Shown here piece by piece: positions 46,364 through 56,472 of a DNA stretch of 64,000 bases. Within the stretch, counting starts at the first letter, position 1, and each line of letters starts with the position of its first letter. This DNA is from Mycobacterium sp. AT1 (GTDB taxonomy: Bacteria > Actinomycetota > Actinomycetes > Mycobacteriales > Mycobacteriaceae): NCBI RefSeq assembly GCF_002043095.1, contig NZ_MVOC01000016.1, forward strand, positions 1 to 64,000, written 5' to 3'. Under the pieces are notes generated by a model that worked only from the letters and a program-made list of their open reading frames with translations, made no database searches and was not told the origin of the DNA. The position numbers and the translations under genes were made by a program.

Positions 46364-47289
46364 GAGTCGTGGTGCCGCAGTACGTCGAGGGCGTGTTGCA
46401 GGTCGGCCGGATACGGGCTGGTGATCTCGACGCGGCGGCCGTCGGCGGGATGGGCGAACGCCAGCTGCCTGGCGTGCAACCACTGGCGTTCCAAGCCGAG
46501 TCGCTTCGCCAGGGTCGGGTCGGCGCCGTAGGTCATGTCGCCGCAGCACGGATGGTGCAGCGCCGAGAAGTGGACCCGGATCTGGTGAGTGCGGCCGGTC
46601 TCCAAGTGCACGTCGAGCAGACTTGCGGCCGCGAACGCCTCCACCGTGTCGTAGTGGGTGACGCTGTTCCTGCCGCCCTCGCTGACCGCGAACTTCCAGT
46701 CGTTGCTCCGATGCCTGCCGATGGGAGCGTCGATGGTTCCGCTGGACGGATCGGGATGCCCTTGGACCAGTGCGCTGTATCGCTTCTCGACGGTCCGCTC
46801 CTTGAACGCGCGCTTCAACACCGTGTACGCGTGCTCGGAGATCGCCACCACCATCACCCCCGAGGTCCCGACGTCGAGACGCTGCACGATGCCCTTGCGC
46901 TCCGGAACACCCGAGGTCGTGATCCGGAAGCCCGCCGCGGCCAGCCCGCCCAACACCGTAGGGCCCGTCCACCCGACCGACGCGTGCGCGGCAACCCCAG
47001 CCGGTTTGTCGACCGCGACGATGTCGTCGTCGGCGTAGAGAATGTCCATGCCCTCGATGTCGACCGGCGGATTGTCCAGTGGCGCAGCGGGTTCCGGGAG
47101 ACGCACCTCGAGCCAGGCGCCCGCGACGAGGCGGTCGGACTTGCCGACCGAGGCTCCGTCGAGGTCGACGCCGCCGTCTTCGGCCAGCGTCGCCGCCGCC
47201 GTTCTCGACAGGCCAAGAAGCCGCGCCAGTCCGGCGTCGACTCGCATCCCCGCCAGACCCTCCGGTACCGGCATGGACCGGGTCGTCAT
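46360..47289 (-). CDS. RluD-family rRNA pseudouridine synthase
   Basis: A 309-aa RluA/RluD family enzyme with an N-terminal S4-like RNA-binding part ([20 protein letters not shown]) and the catalytic motif [13 protein letters not shown] containing the nucleophile Asp. The common HRLD is QRLD here, as I recall in other mycobacteria. [13 protein letters not shown] follows. The ATG at 47289 overlaps the lspA stop (TGATG). The exact uridine target is not known. Confidence 0.9.
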   Translation of the reverse strand: MTTRSMPVPEGLAGMRVDAGLARLLGLSRTAAATLAEDGGVDLDGASVGKSDRLVAGAWLEVRLPEPAAPLDNPPVDIEGMDILYADDDIVAVDKPAGVAAHASVGWTGPTVLGGLAAAGFRITTSGVPERKGIVQRLDVGTSGVMVVAISEHAYTVLKRAFKERTVEKRYSALVQGHPDPSSGTIDAPIGRHRSNDWKFAVSEGGRNSVTHYDTVEAFAAASLLDVHLETGRTHQIRVHFSALHHPCCGDMTYGADPTLAKRLGLERQWLHARQLAFAHPADGRRVEITSPYPADLQHALDVLRHHDS

Positions 47290-47900
47290 CAGTCCCGCTC
47301 GGTATCGGCTTCGGCAGCCTGACCGGCGGTGGTCTTCTCAGGCGCCTCGGGCTGGCGCCTCCCCTCGGTGTCGAAGTCGAAGCCGAACAACGACAGCGCC
47401 ACCAAGAGGATCGCGCCACCCACCACCGCGGGGTCCGCGACGTTGAACACCGGCCACCATCCGATCGACAGGAAGTCCACGACGTGACCGCGCAGCGGGC
47501 CAGGAGACCGGAAGAACCGGTCGACCAGGTTCCCGAGCGCACCGCCGAGAATCATCCCGAGGCCCAGCGCCCACCACGGCGACACCAGCCGGCGGCCCAT
47601 CCAGATGATGCCGATGACCACACCGATCGCCACCAGCGTCAGCACCCAGGTGTAGCTGGTTCCCATCGAGAACGCGGCGCCGGAGTTGCGCACCAGCGTC
47701 CAGGTGACCGTGTCGCCGATGATGGACACCGGCTGCTGCGGCGTCAGCAATTTCACCGCCAACACCTTCGTCACCACGTCGACGAGCAACACGACCGCCG
47801 CGACCGAGAGCAGCAGGCGCAGTCGACGCCGCTGCGGCGGTGGGTCGGTTTCGTCGCCCGCGGTCGCGGACTCCGTCGATCCCGTTGATTCGTCAGTCAC
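47289..47900 (-). CDS. lspA: Lipoprotein signal peptidase
   Basis: LspA (203 aa) cleaves lipoprotein signal peptides after Lgt has acted. It has four membrane segments and the aspartic protease pair in GNLVDRFFR and FNVADPAV, with [12 protein letters not shown] between. Charged tails are present at both ends. The GTG at 47900 follows GATGAT by 6 bases, a leaderless pattern. Operon with rluD-like and rarD genes. Confidence 0.95.
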   Translation of the reverse strand: MTDESTGSTESATAGDETDPPPQRRRLRLLLSVAAVVLLVDVVTKVLAVKLLTPQQPVSIIGDTVTWTLVRNSGAAFSMGTSYTWVLTLVAIGVVIGIIWMGRRLVSPWWALGLGMILGGALGNLVDRFFRSPGPLRGHVVDFLSIGWWPVFNVADPAVVGGAILLVALSLFGFDFDTEGRRQPEAPEKTTAGQAAEADTERD

Positions 47901-47906
47901 GCGCCC

Positions 47907-47912
47907 ATCATC
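47907..47912 (-). promoter_or_regulatory. Candidate -10 of lspA
   Basis: GATGAT on the minus strand, 6 bases before the GTG start codon. Confidence 0.3.
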
Positions 47913-47973
47913 CCAAAGGTTCCATGGGGAACAATCGCCGCATGAACCAAGCGGGCCCGTGGGTCGTCACCGG

Positions 47974-48909
47974 ATGAGCCGGGTCGTCGTGATCACCACC
48001 GGCGGCACCATCGCCACCAGCACCGGCGCCGACGGCGTTGCGCGCCCCACCCAGACCGGTGACGACCTGACGGCGGGACTGCGGACCGACGTCGACGTCG
48101 AGGTCGTCGACCTGATGGCGTTGGACAGCTCCCAGCTGATGCCGTCCGACTGGGATCGGATGAGCGCGGCGGTGGCCTCTGCGGCCCAGGGCGGTGCCGA
48201 CGGCGTGGTGATCACCCACGGCACCGACACGATGGAGGAAACCGCACTCTGGCTGGAGCTGACCTACGACGGCGACATGCCCGTGGTGCTGACCGGCGCC
48301 ATGCGAAGTGCCGACGCCGTGGACGCCGACGGGCCGGCCAACCTGCACGACGCCGTGACACTGGCCGGCAACGCGCACGCCAGGGGCATCGGCGTCGTCG
48401 TGACGCTGGCCGGGACGATCTGGCAACCGTTGGGGCTCACCAAGACCGGTGCCGGCTTCGTCGGAGTCGACGTGGCCCCGCGCGCCAGGCGACGGGCGTC
48501 GATCGGCGAGTTGTCAGCAAGCCGGGCGCCTCGAGTCGACGTCGTCGCCACCTACGCGGGCGGCGACGCGGTGGCAGTCGACGCGTGTGTGGCCGCAGGC
48601 GCCAAGGGCGTCGTGCTCGAATCGCTCGGGTCGGGAAACGCCGGCGCCGCGGTGATCGACGGGGTGCGGCGGGCCTGCGCGGCTGGCGTCGCGGTCGTCA
48701 TCTCCACCAGGGTTCCAGGAGCGCGCGTGACCGTCGGGTACGGACCGGGCCGGTTGCTGGTCGAGGCGGGCGCCGTCGTCGCGTCGACGCTGCCGCCGCC
48801 CCAGTCCCGCGTGCTCCTGATGGCCGCGCTGGCCGCACGCGAACCGGTCGGCGACGTCTTCGCCAGGTGGGGTGACGTGCCAGACGTTCGACCGGCGAGC
48901 GTGCGGTAG
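47974..48909 (+). CDS. ansA: L-asparaginase
   Basis: AnsA (311 aa) hydrolyses asparagine to aspartate and ammonia. The first threonine motif is [13 protein letters not shown] (about residues 4-16) and the second is [16 protein letters not shown]. No signal peptide is visible, so it acts in the cytoplasm unless exported otherwise. Start ATG at 47974, divergent from lspA. Confidence 0.92.
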   Translation: MSRVVVITTGGTIATSTGADGVARPTQTGDDLTAGLRTDVDVEVVDLMALDSSQLMPSDWDRMSAAVASAAQGGADGVVITHGTDTMEETALWLELTYDGDMPVVLTGAMRSADAVDADGPANLHDAVTLAGNAHARGIGVVVTLAGTIWQPLGLTKTGAGFVGVDVAPRARRRASIGELSASRAPRVDVVATYAGGDAVAVDACVAAGAKGVVLESLGSGNAGAAVIDGVRRACAAGVAVVISTRVPGARVTVGYGPGRLLVEAGAVVASTLPPPQSRVLLMAALAAREPVGDVFARWGDVPDVRPASVR

Positions 48910-48920
48910 CGGCGTCCAGG

Positions 48921-50276
48921 TCAGTCGGACTGGACCATCGCGGCGACGTACTCCGGCCAGTCGAGGCTGTCCACCGGGTTGGCCCGCGTGACGTCGGGGC
49001 TGCCGTGGGGCAGCGTGTGGGCCTGTCCAGGCCCGGTGGCGCGGGTCTCGAAGCGCACCGTCATCACGCCATGCCCGGCGCCCTGCACCCAGCCGTGTCC
49101 ATACGTGGAGTGCGTGACGTCGTCGCCGATGCGCCACGCCGTCACGGGCTCGTCGGGAGCGACGGGGACCGGTCCGGCGAGGTGACTGTCAGACGCCTCG
49201 AGGGTCTGGTCGAGGTCGGGGAACAACGATTCCTGCAGGACGTCGGACAGCCCCGAGAACCCCACCCCGAGTAGCCGCACGGGACCGATCTCCACCGGGT
49301 CGAGCAGCAGCCTGCGCGCGGTGCCGATCAACGTCGCCGAATCGGCGGTGGCGTACGGCAGGGTCGCGGAGCGCGTCAGCGTGCTCATGTCGGACTTCTT
49401 GAGCTTGACGGTGACGGTGCGCGCACCCCGACCGTCGCGCACCAGGCGTTCGTGGGCGTGCTCGCCGATCGGGCCCGTCGCCTCACGCAGTTGCGCCAAC
49501 GTGTTCAGATCAACCGCGAAGGTCGACTCCGCACTGATTTGCTTGGCTCCCAAGCGTTCTGCCACCGGTCGGTCGTCGACGCCCCTCGCCAGCAGGTGCA
49601 GGGCAGGTCCGACGGTGCCACCGAGGACGTCGGCCACCTCGGAGGCGCTCAGTGCCGCCAAGGCGCCGACGGTGTCGATGCCGAGGCGGTGCAGCCGTTC
49701 CTCGGCAACGGGCCCGATCCCCCACAACCGGCGGACCGGAAGCCCCGCAAGCAGGACGCGTTCCTCGTCGCGCCGGACGACGCGGATGCCGTCGGGCTTG
49801 GCCAGCCCGGACGCGATCTTTGCGAGCTGCTTGCCGGAGCCGGCGCCGACGGAGGCGACCAGACCCGTCTCGGCGCGCACGCGGGCCCGCAGTTCCTCGC
49901 AGAATCGGTGGACGTCGGCGGCGTCGGCGCCCACCAGCTCGGTCGGCTCGCCGAACGCCTCGTCGAACGACAACTGTTCGAGGATCGGGACCATGGCGCG
50001 GACGGTGTCGAGGACCTTGCCGCTGGCCACCCCGTAGACCACGCCGCGCGGTGGTAACACCACTGCCGCCGGCCCGACCATTCGGCGGGCCTGATGCATC
50101 GGCATCGCGGACTTGGCACCGAAGACGCGGGACTCGTAGCTGGCCCCCGCGACGACGCCCCTGCCGCCGAGCCCGCCGACCAGGACGGGGCGGCCACGCA
50201 GGGTCGGTCGCGTCAACTGCTCGACCGAGGCGAAGAACGCATCCATGTCGAAGTGCAGGACCCAACGCCCCTCCAT
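48921..50276 (-). CDS. dinX: Y-family DNA polymerase IV
   Basis: A 451-aa translesion polymerase with [14 protein letters not shown] (catalytic Asp residues), [30 protein letters not shown] and a palm/little-finger layout. The C-terminus carries an extra segment ([20 protein letters not shown]) resembling the small domain at the end of UvrD-type proteins, as in M. tuberculosis DinX. TAGCAT (50284-50289, minus strand) lies 7 bases before the ATG, indicating a leaderless mRNA. No LexA box is evident in this short region. Confidence 0.92.
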   Translation of the reverse strand: MEGRWVLHFDMDAFFASVEQLTRPTLRGRPVLVGGLGGRGVVAGASYESRVFGAKSAMPMHQARRMVGPAAVVLPPRGVVYGVASGKVLDTVRAMVPILEQLSFDEAFGEPTELVGADAADVHRFCEELRARVRAETGLVASVGAGSGKQLAKIASGLAKPDGIRVVRRDEERVLLAGLPVRRLWGIGPVAEERLHRLGIDTVGALAALSASEVADVLGGTVGPALHLLARGVDDRPVAERLGAKQISAESTFAVDLNTLAQLREATGPIGEHAHERLVRDGRGARTVTVKLKKSDMSTLTRSATLPYATADSATLIGTARRLLLDPVEIGPVRLLGVGFSGLSDVLQESLFPDLDQTLEASDSHLAGPVPVAPDEPVTAWRIGDDVTHSTYGHGWVQGAGHGVMTVRFETRATGPGQAHTLPHGSPDVTRANPVDSLDWPEYVAAMVQSD

Positions 50277-50283
50277 GAAGGCG

Positions 50284-50289
50284 ATGCTA
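50284..50289 (-). promoter_or_regulatory. Candidate -10 of dinX
   Basis: TAGCAT on the minus strand, 7 bases before the dinX ATG, giving a leaderless transcript. Confidence 0.42.
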
Positions 50290-50458
50290 GGGCGCGACCC
50301 CGACGTACGACGAGTCGAGGCTCGCACCTGACCAGCCCACGAGAGTTTTGCGCAATCATTCCGTTTGCCGGAATTCGCTCAGCAGTGGGCAGCGGCCAAA
50401 CAATTGTCTACACTCAATCCGAATTCGTTCATTGCGTCTATTTCAGTCAAGGAATTAC

Positions 50459-50950
50459 ATGACCGTCCGATTGAAGCGGGTTCTCGTGACCCTCGCGTCC
50501 GGCTCGGCTCTCGCCATGGGCCCCCTGCTCTACGGGACCGTGGTCGTTCCTGCGATCAGCAATGCTGACGAATGCGCCGCCGGCGACGAGGCGTGCCCCG
50601 CACCGGCCAAGGGTCTGAATTGCCCTGACGGCACCATCGTCGACGAAGAGAACCACCAGTGCGTCGACTTGGTTGCCGGTATCAGCAAGCAGCTGGCGGC
50701 GTTGCCGGCCCCACCCTCGCTCGGCGGCGGCGGTGGCGGCAGCTTGGGCGGGCTGTCTGGCGGAATCCCGTCGCTGGGCACGGTGAACCTGCCCGACGTG
50801 GTGCTCCCGAGCGTTGGGCTGGGCCTCGTCCCCGACTTCAGCCTGAACTTGCAGCCGAAGCTCCCCAACATTTCTCTGCCCAGCCCCAAACTCCCGTCGG
50901 CACCAAAGCTCAAGATGCCGGATCTGACGCCGGGCATCCCGTTCATCTGA
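50459..50950 (+). CDS. Secreted hypothetical protein with Gly/Leu/Pro-rich tail
   Basis: A 163-aa protein with a signal peptide (basic TVRLKR, hydrophobic core, probable cleavage near SNA-DE at about residue 36). A four-cysteine segment follows (DECAAGDEACP ... LNCPDGTIVDEENHQCVD), then a low-complexity tail of GGGGGS and LPSP-type units. AAGGA lies 5-6 bases before the ATG, and TACACT near 50409 could be the -10. The family is unknown to me; it looks like a small exported cell-envelope protein. Confidence 0.75.
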   Translation: MTVRLKRVLVTLASGSALAMGPLLYGTVVVPAISNADECAAGDEACPAPAKGLNCPDGTIVDEENHQCVDLVAGISKQLAALPAPPSLGGGGGGSLGGLSGGIPSLGTVNLPDVVLPSVGLGLVPDFSLNLQPKLPNISLPSPKLPSAPKLKMPDLTPGIPFI

Positions 50951-50993
50951 TCGGTTGCCGCCCCGCGCGCAACGCTGAGCTCGGAATTTCAGC

Positions 50994-51500
50994 GTGCAGC
51001 GTTCGTTGCCACTGACCGCGGAGTCTCCGCACCCGCTACAGCGCATCAAGTGTGCGTTTGAGGACCCGGAGTACTGGGCTGCCCGCCTCGGTGCGTTCGA
51101 GGGCGGATCCCCGACGCTGGACTCCTTGAGCACCGACGCCTCTGGGCGTACCCGTGTCGCCATGACGATGCGCTTCGGCGGCGACCAGCTCCCTGATCCC
51201 ATTCGGCGATTGCGCCTGGCCTCCCTCGAGATCGTGCAGCGCGAACAGTGGTATCCGGTCGACGGTGGCACGGTCCGCGGCGACATCACCGTCGACGCCC
51301 CGCGGACACCGTTGTCCGGACGCGGCGCGGTGGAGCTGACACCCGACGGACCGGGCACCCACCTCACCGGAACCGCCACGGTGAAGGTCAACGTGCCACT
51401 GATCGGTGGCACGATCGCCACGTTCGTCGCCGGCCAACTTGCCAACGGGATCGTCGACGTCGTAGCCGTCACCGACGCCTGGCTGTCCGAGCAGCGCTGA
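50994..51500 (+). CDS. DUF2505-like SRPBCC protein
   Basis: A 168-aa protein consistent with DUF2505, a lipid-binding-fold family of actinobacteria: an N-terminal helix-containing HPLQRIKCAFEDPEYWAARL, central strands around VAMTMRFGGDQLPDPIRRL, and a C-terminal helix GTIATFVAGQLANGI. The ligand is unknown. The GTG at 50994 follows the secreted-protein gene by 43 bases. A lipid-handling role beside the acyltransferase-like gene is only a suggestion. Confidence 0.78.
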   Translation: MQRSLPLTAESPHPLQRIKCAFEDPEYWAARLGAFEGGSPTLDSLSTDASGRTRVAMTMRFGGDQLPDPIRRLRLASLEIVQREQWYPVDGGTVRGDITVDAPRTPLSGRGAVELTPDGPGTHLTGTATVKVNVPLIGGTIATFVAGQLANGIVDVVAVTDAWLSEQR

Positions 51501-51508
51501 CCGGCGCT

Positions 51509-51514
51509 TAGCAT
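51509..51514 (+). promoter_or_regulatory. Candidate -10 of the acyltransferase-like gene
   Basis: TAGCAT, with exactly 6 bases before the GTG at 51521. Confidence 0.4.
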
Positions 51515-51520
51515 GTGGCA

Positions 51521-52861
51521 GTGGACAATACGCTCGCCTACATCGACCAGGGTTCCTTCCTCGCGTTGAGGGCGCTCGGCCGCGGCCCCTTGATCCAGTT
51601 CACCTGGATCTACGACCGGGCGGTCGACCTGGACGGGCTGCGCAAATTCCACGCGAACCTCGGATTCGGCTTGCTGGGTAGACGCATCGAGCGATCCGCG
51701 CTGCCGTTCGGTCGGGACAGATGGGTCGCGGCGCCCGGTCCGGCCACCATCGAAATCGCCGCCGAGGACCGCCCAAGAGCCGAGGTGTGGGAGTGGGCCG
51801 ACGAACGGCTGCGCCTACCCGTTGACCCCCAGCACGGGCCGTCGTGGCATCTCGGGGTCCAACCCCTGACCGGCGGGGGCACCGCAGTCACGCTGATCGT
51901 GTCGCACTCGGTGGGCGACGCGAAGGCCATCATCGACGCCACGGTCGACGCCGTGGGTGGCGTCCGCCGCGATCTCGGCTACCCACCGCCGGGGTACCGA
52001 ACGCGTCGGCAGGCGGTGCGCGAGGACGGCAGGCGAGCGTTGCGGGACGTGCCTGAGATGGCGAAGGCCGTCGTCGCGGCCGCGCGGGTGGCCAGGAAGG
52101 AGAGCGAAGGGCTCTCGACGTCGGTCAAGTCGGGAGGCAAGCCGCGCGCGGTTCGGGGCGCCGGTGCGGATTCCGGTGAGGTCGTGGTGCCCAACTCGGT
52201 GGTCTTCTTCGACGTCGAGCAGTGGGATCGGCGCGCGCAAGAGCTTGGCGGCAGCAGCAATTCACTCTTCGTGGGCCTGAGCGCACGGCTCGGCCAGATC
52301 CTTGGACGCGTCGACGCCGACGGGATGGTGCGGGTGTCGCTGCCGGTCAGCGAACGCACTCCGGGCGACACCAGGGCGAACGCCCTCACCGCGACCACGG
52401 TGACCGTCGACCCCAGCACGGTCACCACCGACCTGGGTCAGGTCCGCAGCGACCTCAAGACGGCTCTCACGGCTCTCGCCGACACGCCCAACGAACTTCT
52501 CGGGCCGCTGGCGTTGGTGCCGCTGACCCCCGCCTTCCTCGTCCGCCGTCTCGAGGGCTTGGTGCAGCAGGTTGGCAACCCCATCGGGTGCTCAAACCTT
52601 GGCGTGCTGCCGCCTGAGACCAGCCGTCCCGACGGGACCGAGGCCGACTACCTGACGCTCCGGATGCTGGAACCGAAGATCACCACGACGGTTCTCGACC
52701 GCATGGGCGGCCTGCTGTTCGTGGGATCCGGTCGCACCGATCGCCACGTATCCGTCACCGTCGGCAGCTGGGTCGCCGGGGGCACCAACACGCGGGCGGC
52801 GTTGCGCGAGGCGTTCGCGCAGGCGTTGACCGACATGGGGCTCGTCGGCACCGTCGAATAG
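51521..52861 (+). CDS. WS/DGAT-like acyltransferase with degenerate active site
   Basis: A 446-aa protein of the condensation/WS-DGAT superfamily, as judged by size, the N-terminal DQGSFLALRALG, the central VSHSVGDAKAIIDATVD and the late GNPIGCSNLGVLPPE. The catalytic HHxxxDG of wax ester synthases reads SHSVGDA here: the second His and the Asp remain, the first His and the Gly are changed. Activity is therefore uncertain. TAGCAT at 51509-51514 favours the leaderless GTG at 51521 over the GTG at 51515. It lies 20 bases downstream of the DUF2505-like gene. Confidence 0.72.
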   Translation: MDNTLAYIDQGSFLALRALGRGPLIQFTWIYDRAVDLDGLRKFHANLGFGLLGRRIERSALPFGRDRWVAAPGPATIEIAAEDRPRAEVWEWADERLRLPVDPQHGPSWHLGVQPLTGGGTAVTLIVSHSVGDAKAIIDATVDAVGGVRRDLGYPPPGYRTRRQAVREDGRRALRDVPEMAKAVVAAARVARKESEGLSTSVKSGGKPRAVRGAGADSGEVVVPNSVVFFDVEQWDRRAQELGGSSNSLFVGLSARLGQILGRVDADGMVRVSLPVSERTPGDTRANALTATTVTVDPSTVTTDLGQVRSDLKTALTALADTPNELLGPLALVPLTPAFLVRRLEGLVQQVGNPIGCSNLGVLPPETSRPDGTEADYLTLRMLEPKITTTVLDRMGGLLFVGSGRTDRHVSVTVGSWVAGGTNTRAALREAFAQALTDMGLVGTVE

Positions 52862-52871
52862 CCTGACCGGT

Positions 52872-53108
52872 ATGGCGCAGCCTGCTAGGGACGTACCGAT
52901 CTCATCGGACTCCATCCGCCTCGGCCAATTCCTCAAGTACGCGGGAATGATCGACAGCGGTGCCGACGCCAAGGGGGTGATCGCCGACGGTCTGGTGCGC
53001 GTCAACGACGCCGTCGAGATCCGGCGGGGTCGTCAGTTGCGCCAGGGCGACACGGTGGCGTTCGGCGACGAGGTCGCCCGCGTGGCACGGGACGTACCCG
53101 AGGGCTGA
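52872..53108 (+). CDS. S4-domain RNA-binding protein
   Basis: A 78-aa protein consisting of one S4 domain (IRLGQFLKYAGMIDSGADAK, then VNDAVEIRRGRQLRQGDTV), of the YbcJ/YaaA type. Small proteins of this kind bind structured RNA; the target is not known. Start ATG 52872, 10 bases after the previous stop, convergent with ileS 3 bases away. Confidence 0.85.
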   Translation: MAQPARDVPISSDSIRLGQFLKYAGMIDSGADAKGVIADGLVRVNDAVEIRRGRQLRQGDTVAFGDEVARVARDVPEG

Positions 53109-53111
53109 GCC

Positions 53112-56100
53112 TCACGCCTTGGCGATCGCGACCCTGACCCCGTCGCCGATCTCCGTTCCGTCGGACGGCTCGCCGAACGTGAAGGTCGTGGCCAGAATCT
53201 CACCCGCGATCAGGTCCGCGTGAGTCGTCGCCCAGTCATGCCGCTCCGGTGGCACCGACATCGTCACCGTGATCCGGTCGGACACGTCCAGTCCCGAGGA
53301 CTTGCGCAGATCCTGGAGTTCACGGACGCGGTCCTTGGCCCAACCCTCCGCCTCCAGCTCGGGCGTGAGGGTGCCGTCGACGACCACCAGCCCCGCGCCA
53401 TCGGGCAGCGCGGCGGTCCACTCCGGCTCCGCGGCCACCAGTTTGGAGGTGTACTCGGCGGGTTGCAGCGTGGCCGGACCGGCGGTGAGGGTGCCGTCCG
53501 GGTTGACGACGCCCTCGCCCGCCTTGACGGCCTTGATGGCCGCCTGTACGTCCTTGCCCAACCGTGGTCCGGCGACCTTGGCGTTGACCGCCACCTCGAA
53601 GCGACCGTAGGCGTCGATGTCGTCGGTCAGCTCGACGGCCTTCACGTTGAGCTCGTCGGCGATGAGGTCGGCGAAGGGGCGCAGCGAATCCGGATCCTGC
53701 ACGGCCACAGTCAGTTTCGGCAACGGCAACCGAACGCGAAGCTTCTTGGCCTTGCGCACCGACGACGCGACCGAACACACGTCGCGCACCTGGTCCATGG
53801 CGGCCACCAGCGCAGGATCGGCCGGAACCTCGTCGGCTTCCGGCCAATCGGTCAGATGCACCGATCGACCGTCGGTCACGCCACGCCAGATCACCTCGGT
53901 GATCAACGGCAGCAGCGGTGCGGCAAGCCGGGCAGTCACCTCGATGACCGTGTGCAGGGTGTCGATCGCGTCGGCGTCCTCGTCCCAGAATCGCGAACGT
54001 GACCGTCGCACATACCAATTGGTGAGCGCCTCGGTGAACTGCCGTAGCTGCTCGCACGCCACCGAGATGTCGCACACGTCCAGCGACGCGGTGAGGTCTT
54101 CACGCAACACGGCGAGCTTGGCCAGGATGTACCGGTCCAGCACGTTGGTCGAGTCCGTCCGCCACGTGCCCTTCTTCGGGGCGTAGAGCGCCAGGAACGA
54201 GTAGGCATTCCACAGCGGCAGCAACACCTGCCGGACGCCCTCACGGATACCCTGCTCGGTGACGACCAGATTGCCACCCCGAAGGATCGGCGAGGCCATC
54301 AGGAACCATCGCATCGCATCCGAGCCATCCCTGTCGAACACCTCGGTGACGTCGGGGTAGTTGCGCAGCGACTTGCTCATCTTCTGACCGTCGCTGCCAA
54401 GCACGATGCCGTGGGAGACGCAGTTCAGGAAGGCCGGCCGGTCGAAGAGCGCGGTCGACAGCACGTGCAGCAGGTAGAACCAACCCCGGGTCTGACCGAT
54501 GTACTCGACGATGAAGTCGGCGGGATTGTGAGCATCCGCGCCACCGCTGACGCCGTCGAACCACTTCTGGTTCTCGAACGGGTAGTGCACCTGGGCATAC
54601 GGCATCGAGCCCGAGTCGAACCAGACGTCGAACACGTCCTCGATGCGGCGCATGGTGGACGCGCCGGTCGGGTCGTCGGGGTTGGGTCGGGTCAACTCGT
54701 CGACGTAGGGCCGGTGCAGATCGGTCGGACGCACCCCGAAGTCGCGTTCCAACTCGTCGAGGCTGCCGTAGACGTCGATCCTCGGATAGGCCGGATCGTC
54801 GGACTTCCATACCGGAATTGGACTGCCCCAGTAGCGGTTCCGCGAGACCGACCAGTCGCGGGCGTTGGACAGCCACTTGCCGAACTGACCGTCCTTGACG
54901 TGCTCTGGGTACCAGGTGATCTGCTGGTTCAACTCGACCATCCGGTCACGGAAGTCGGTGACCTTGATGAACCACGACGACACCGCCCGGTAGATCAGCG
55001 GGTTTCGGCACCGCCAGCAGTGCGGGTAGGAGTGGTCGTAGGTTTCGTGTCGCAGGAGGACCGCTCCGTTGACGACCGCAGCGCCCGTTCCGTTCTTGAG
55101 GTCGCGGATGATCTGCGGATTGGCGTCGAAGACGTGCTGGCCGGCGTAGTCGGGCACCGTTGCGTCGAACCGGCCCTTGGAGTCCACCGGTGTGACGGCG
55201 ACGATGTCCGCCGCGTCCGCGGTGGCCTTGTCGTCCTCGCCGTATGCCGGGGCCATGTGCACGATGCCGGTGCCGTCGTCGACGGTGACGAAGGCGCCGG
55301 GCAGCACGCGAAAGGCGTTGGGAGAGTCCATGAAATACGGAAACGGCGGAAGGTAGCCCACGCCGAGCAAGTCCCGACCGGAGTGCGAACTCACGACGGT
55401 GGGTTCCTCGCCCAACTCGCGCGCGTAGGACGCCACCCGCCCCTCGGCGAGGACGTAGCGCCTGTCGTCGACGCCTTCCACCTGGACGTAGGTGACGTCG
55501 GGGTTGACGGCGACGGCCTGGTTGGACGGCAACGTCCACGGCGTCGTCGTCCACACCAGGAGATGCGCCCCGGCCAGTGGACCGTCGGTCACTCGGAACC
55601 CCACCGTCAACGCGGGATCCTGCCGGTTCTGGTAGACGTCGTCGTCCATCCGCAGCTCGTGGCTGGACAGGGGCGTCTCGTCGTTCCAGCAGTACGGCAG
55701 GACCCGGTTGCCCTCGTAGGCCAACCCCTTGTCCCACAGCTGCTTGAAGGCCCAGAGAACCGACTCCATGTAGCCGAGATCCAGCGTCTTGTAGTCGTTG
55801 TCGAAGTCGACCCAGCGGGCCTGCCGGGTCACGTATGCCCGCCACTCCCCCGAGTACTTCATCACCGACGCGCGGCAGGCGTCGTTGAAGGCGGCGATCC
55901 CGAGTTCCTCGATCTGCGCCTTCTCGGTGATGCCGAGCTGACGCTGAGCCTCGAGTTCCGCTGGCAGGCCGTGGGTGTCCCAGCCGAATCGGCGCTCGAC
56001 CTTGTAGCCGCGCATCGTCTGATAGCGGGGGACGATGTCCTTGACGTATCCCGTCAGCAGGTGGCCGTAGTGCGGCAGTCCGTTCGCAAAGGGAGGACCG

Positions 56101-56243
56101 TCGTAGAAGACGTATTCCCGTGCGCCGTCACGACGGTCGATGCTGGCGCGGAAGGTCCCGTCGGCGTCCCAGTAGTCGAGCACTTCGAGCTCGAGGTCGG
56201 GGAAGCTCGGCGATCCGCTCGCCGGTCTCGGATAGGCCGTCAC
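53112..56243 (-). CDS. ileS: Isoleucyl-tRNA synthetase, eukaryote-like type
   Basis: IleRS (1043 aa) charges tRNA-Ile. The HIGH motif appears as GLPHYGH in [16 protein letters not shown], the KMSKS motif as [13 protein letters not shown], and the CP1 editing domain lies between. Length and these motif contexts match the M. tuberculosis enzyme, which belongs to the eukaryote-like group associated with natural mupirocin resistance. The GTG at 56243 has AGGAGA 8 bases before it. The open frame continues upstream through the T-box leader but is not coding. Translation is controlled by the leader riboswitch. Confidence 0.95.
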   Translation of the reverse strand: MTAYPRPASGSPSFPDLELEVLDYWDADGTFRASIDRRDGAREYVFYDGPPFANGLPHYGHLLTGYVKDIVPRYQTMRGYKVERRFGWDTHGLPAELEAQRQLGITEKAQIEELGIAAFNDACRASVMKYSGEWRAYVTRQARWVDFDNDYKTLDLGYMESVLWAFKQLWDKGLAYEGNRVLPYCWNDETPLSSHELRMDDDVYQNRQDPALTVGFRVTDGPLAGAHLLVWTTTPWTLPSNQAVAVNPDVTYVQVEGVDDRRYVLAEGRVASYARELGEEPTVVSSHSGRDLLGVGYLPPFPYFMDSPNAFRVLPGAFVTVDDGTGIVHMAPAYGEDDKATADAADIVAVTPVDSKGRFDATVPDYAGQHVFDANPQIIRDLKNGTGAAVVNGAVLLRHETYDHSYPHCWRCRNPLIYRAVSSWFIKVTDFRDRMVELNQQITWYPEHVKDGQFGKWLSNARDWSVSRNRYWGSPIPVWKSDDPAYPRIDVYGSLDELERDFGVRPTDLHRPYVDELTRPNPDDPTGASTMRRIEDVFDVWFDSGSMPYAQVHYPFENQKWFDGVSGGADAHNPADFIVEYIGQTRGWFYLLHVLSTALFDRPAFLNCVSHGIVLGSDGQKMSKSLRNYPDVTEVFDRDGSDAMRWFLMASPILRGGNLVVTEQGIREGVRQVLLPLWNAYSFLALYAPKKGTWRTDSTNVLDRYILAKLAVLREDLTASLDVCDISVACEQLRQFTEALTNWYVRRSRSRFWDEDADAIDTLHTVIEVTARLAAPLLPLITEVIWRGVTDGRSVHLTDWPEADEVPADPALVAAMDQVRDVCSVASSVRKAKKLRVRLPLPKLTVAVQDPDSLRPFADLIADELNVKAVELTDDIDAYGRFEVAVNAKVAGPRLGKDVQAAIKAVKAGEGVVNPDGTLTAGPATLQPAEYTSKLVAAEPEWTAALPDGAGLVVVDGTLTPELEAEGWAKDRVRELQDLRKSSGLDVSDRITVTMSVPPERHDWATTHADLIAGEILATTFTFGEPSDGTEIGDGVRVAIAKA

Positions 56244-56453
56244 CGTGTTCGTCTCCTGTGCCCATGTTCGACAAGGCACGGGGACGACGTCGCGCTCGTG
56301 CGCGAACACCGCGGTACCACCCCGCTTGCGCACACGAGGTGCGCCGCTCGAATGTGGGCGATGACGGGCCCACCCGTTCGGTTCTACTGAGCTCCCGGGA
56401 TCCGGACGCCGTTCTTCCGAAGGCTCCCCGGTGATGGCCGGATCAACGCCTCT
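56244..56453 (-). promoter_or_regulatory. Translational T-box riboswitch of ileS
   Basis: On the minus strand the leader contains Stem I with the Ile specifier AUC (56435-56433) in the GGCCATCACCGGGG context, the conserved AGTAGAACCGAACGGGT element, and the T-box GGGGTGGTACCGCGG (56309-56323) whose UGGU pairs with the tRNA acceptor end. A sequestering hairpin with arms at 56275-56287 and 56249-56263 holds the ribosome-binding site AGGAGA (56252-56257). Uncharged tRNA-Ile should free that site. This is the known actinobacterial ileS T-box class; there is no terminator, so control is at translation. Confidence 0.93.
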
Positions 56454-56459
56454 GCGCAG

Positions 56460-56465
56460 ATCCTA
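56460..56465 (-). promoter_or_regulatory. Candidate -10 of the ileS leader
   Basis: TAGGAT on the minus strand, about 7 bases before the start of the T-box stem region at about 56453, and just downstream of the neighbouring stop codon at 56473. Confidence 0.5.
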
Positions 56466-56472
56466 GTGACCG

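Noticed and set aside
53095..53120. Hairpin between the S4-domain gene and ileS
   Set aside because: Only a 4-bp stem with a mismatched interior; too weak to call a terminator.
56244..56333. In-frame upstream extension of ileS
   Set aside because: It runs through the T-box core and the ribosome-binding-site hairpin; the GTG at 56243 has a proper AGGAGA site and matches the family N-terminus.
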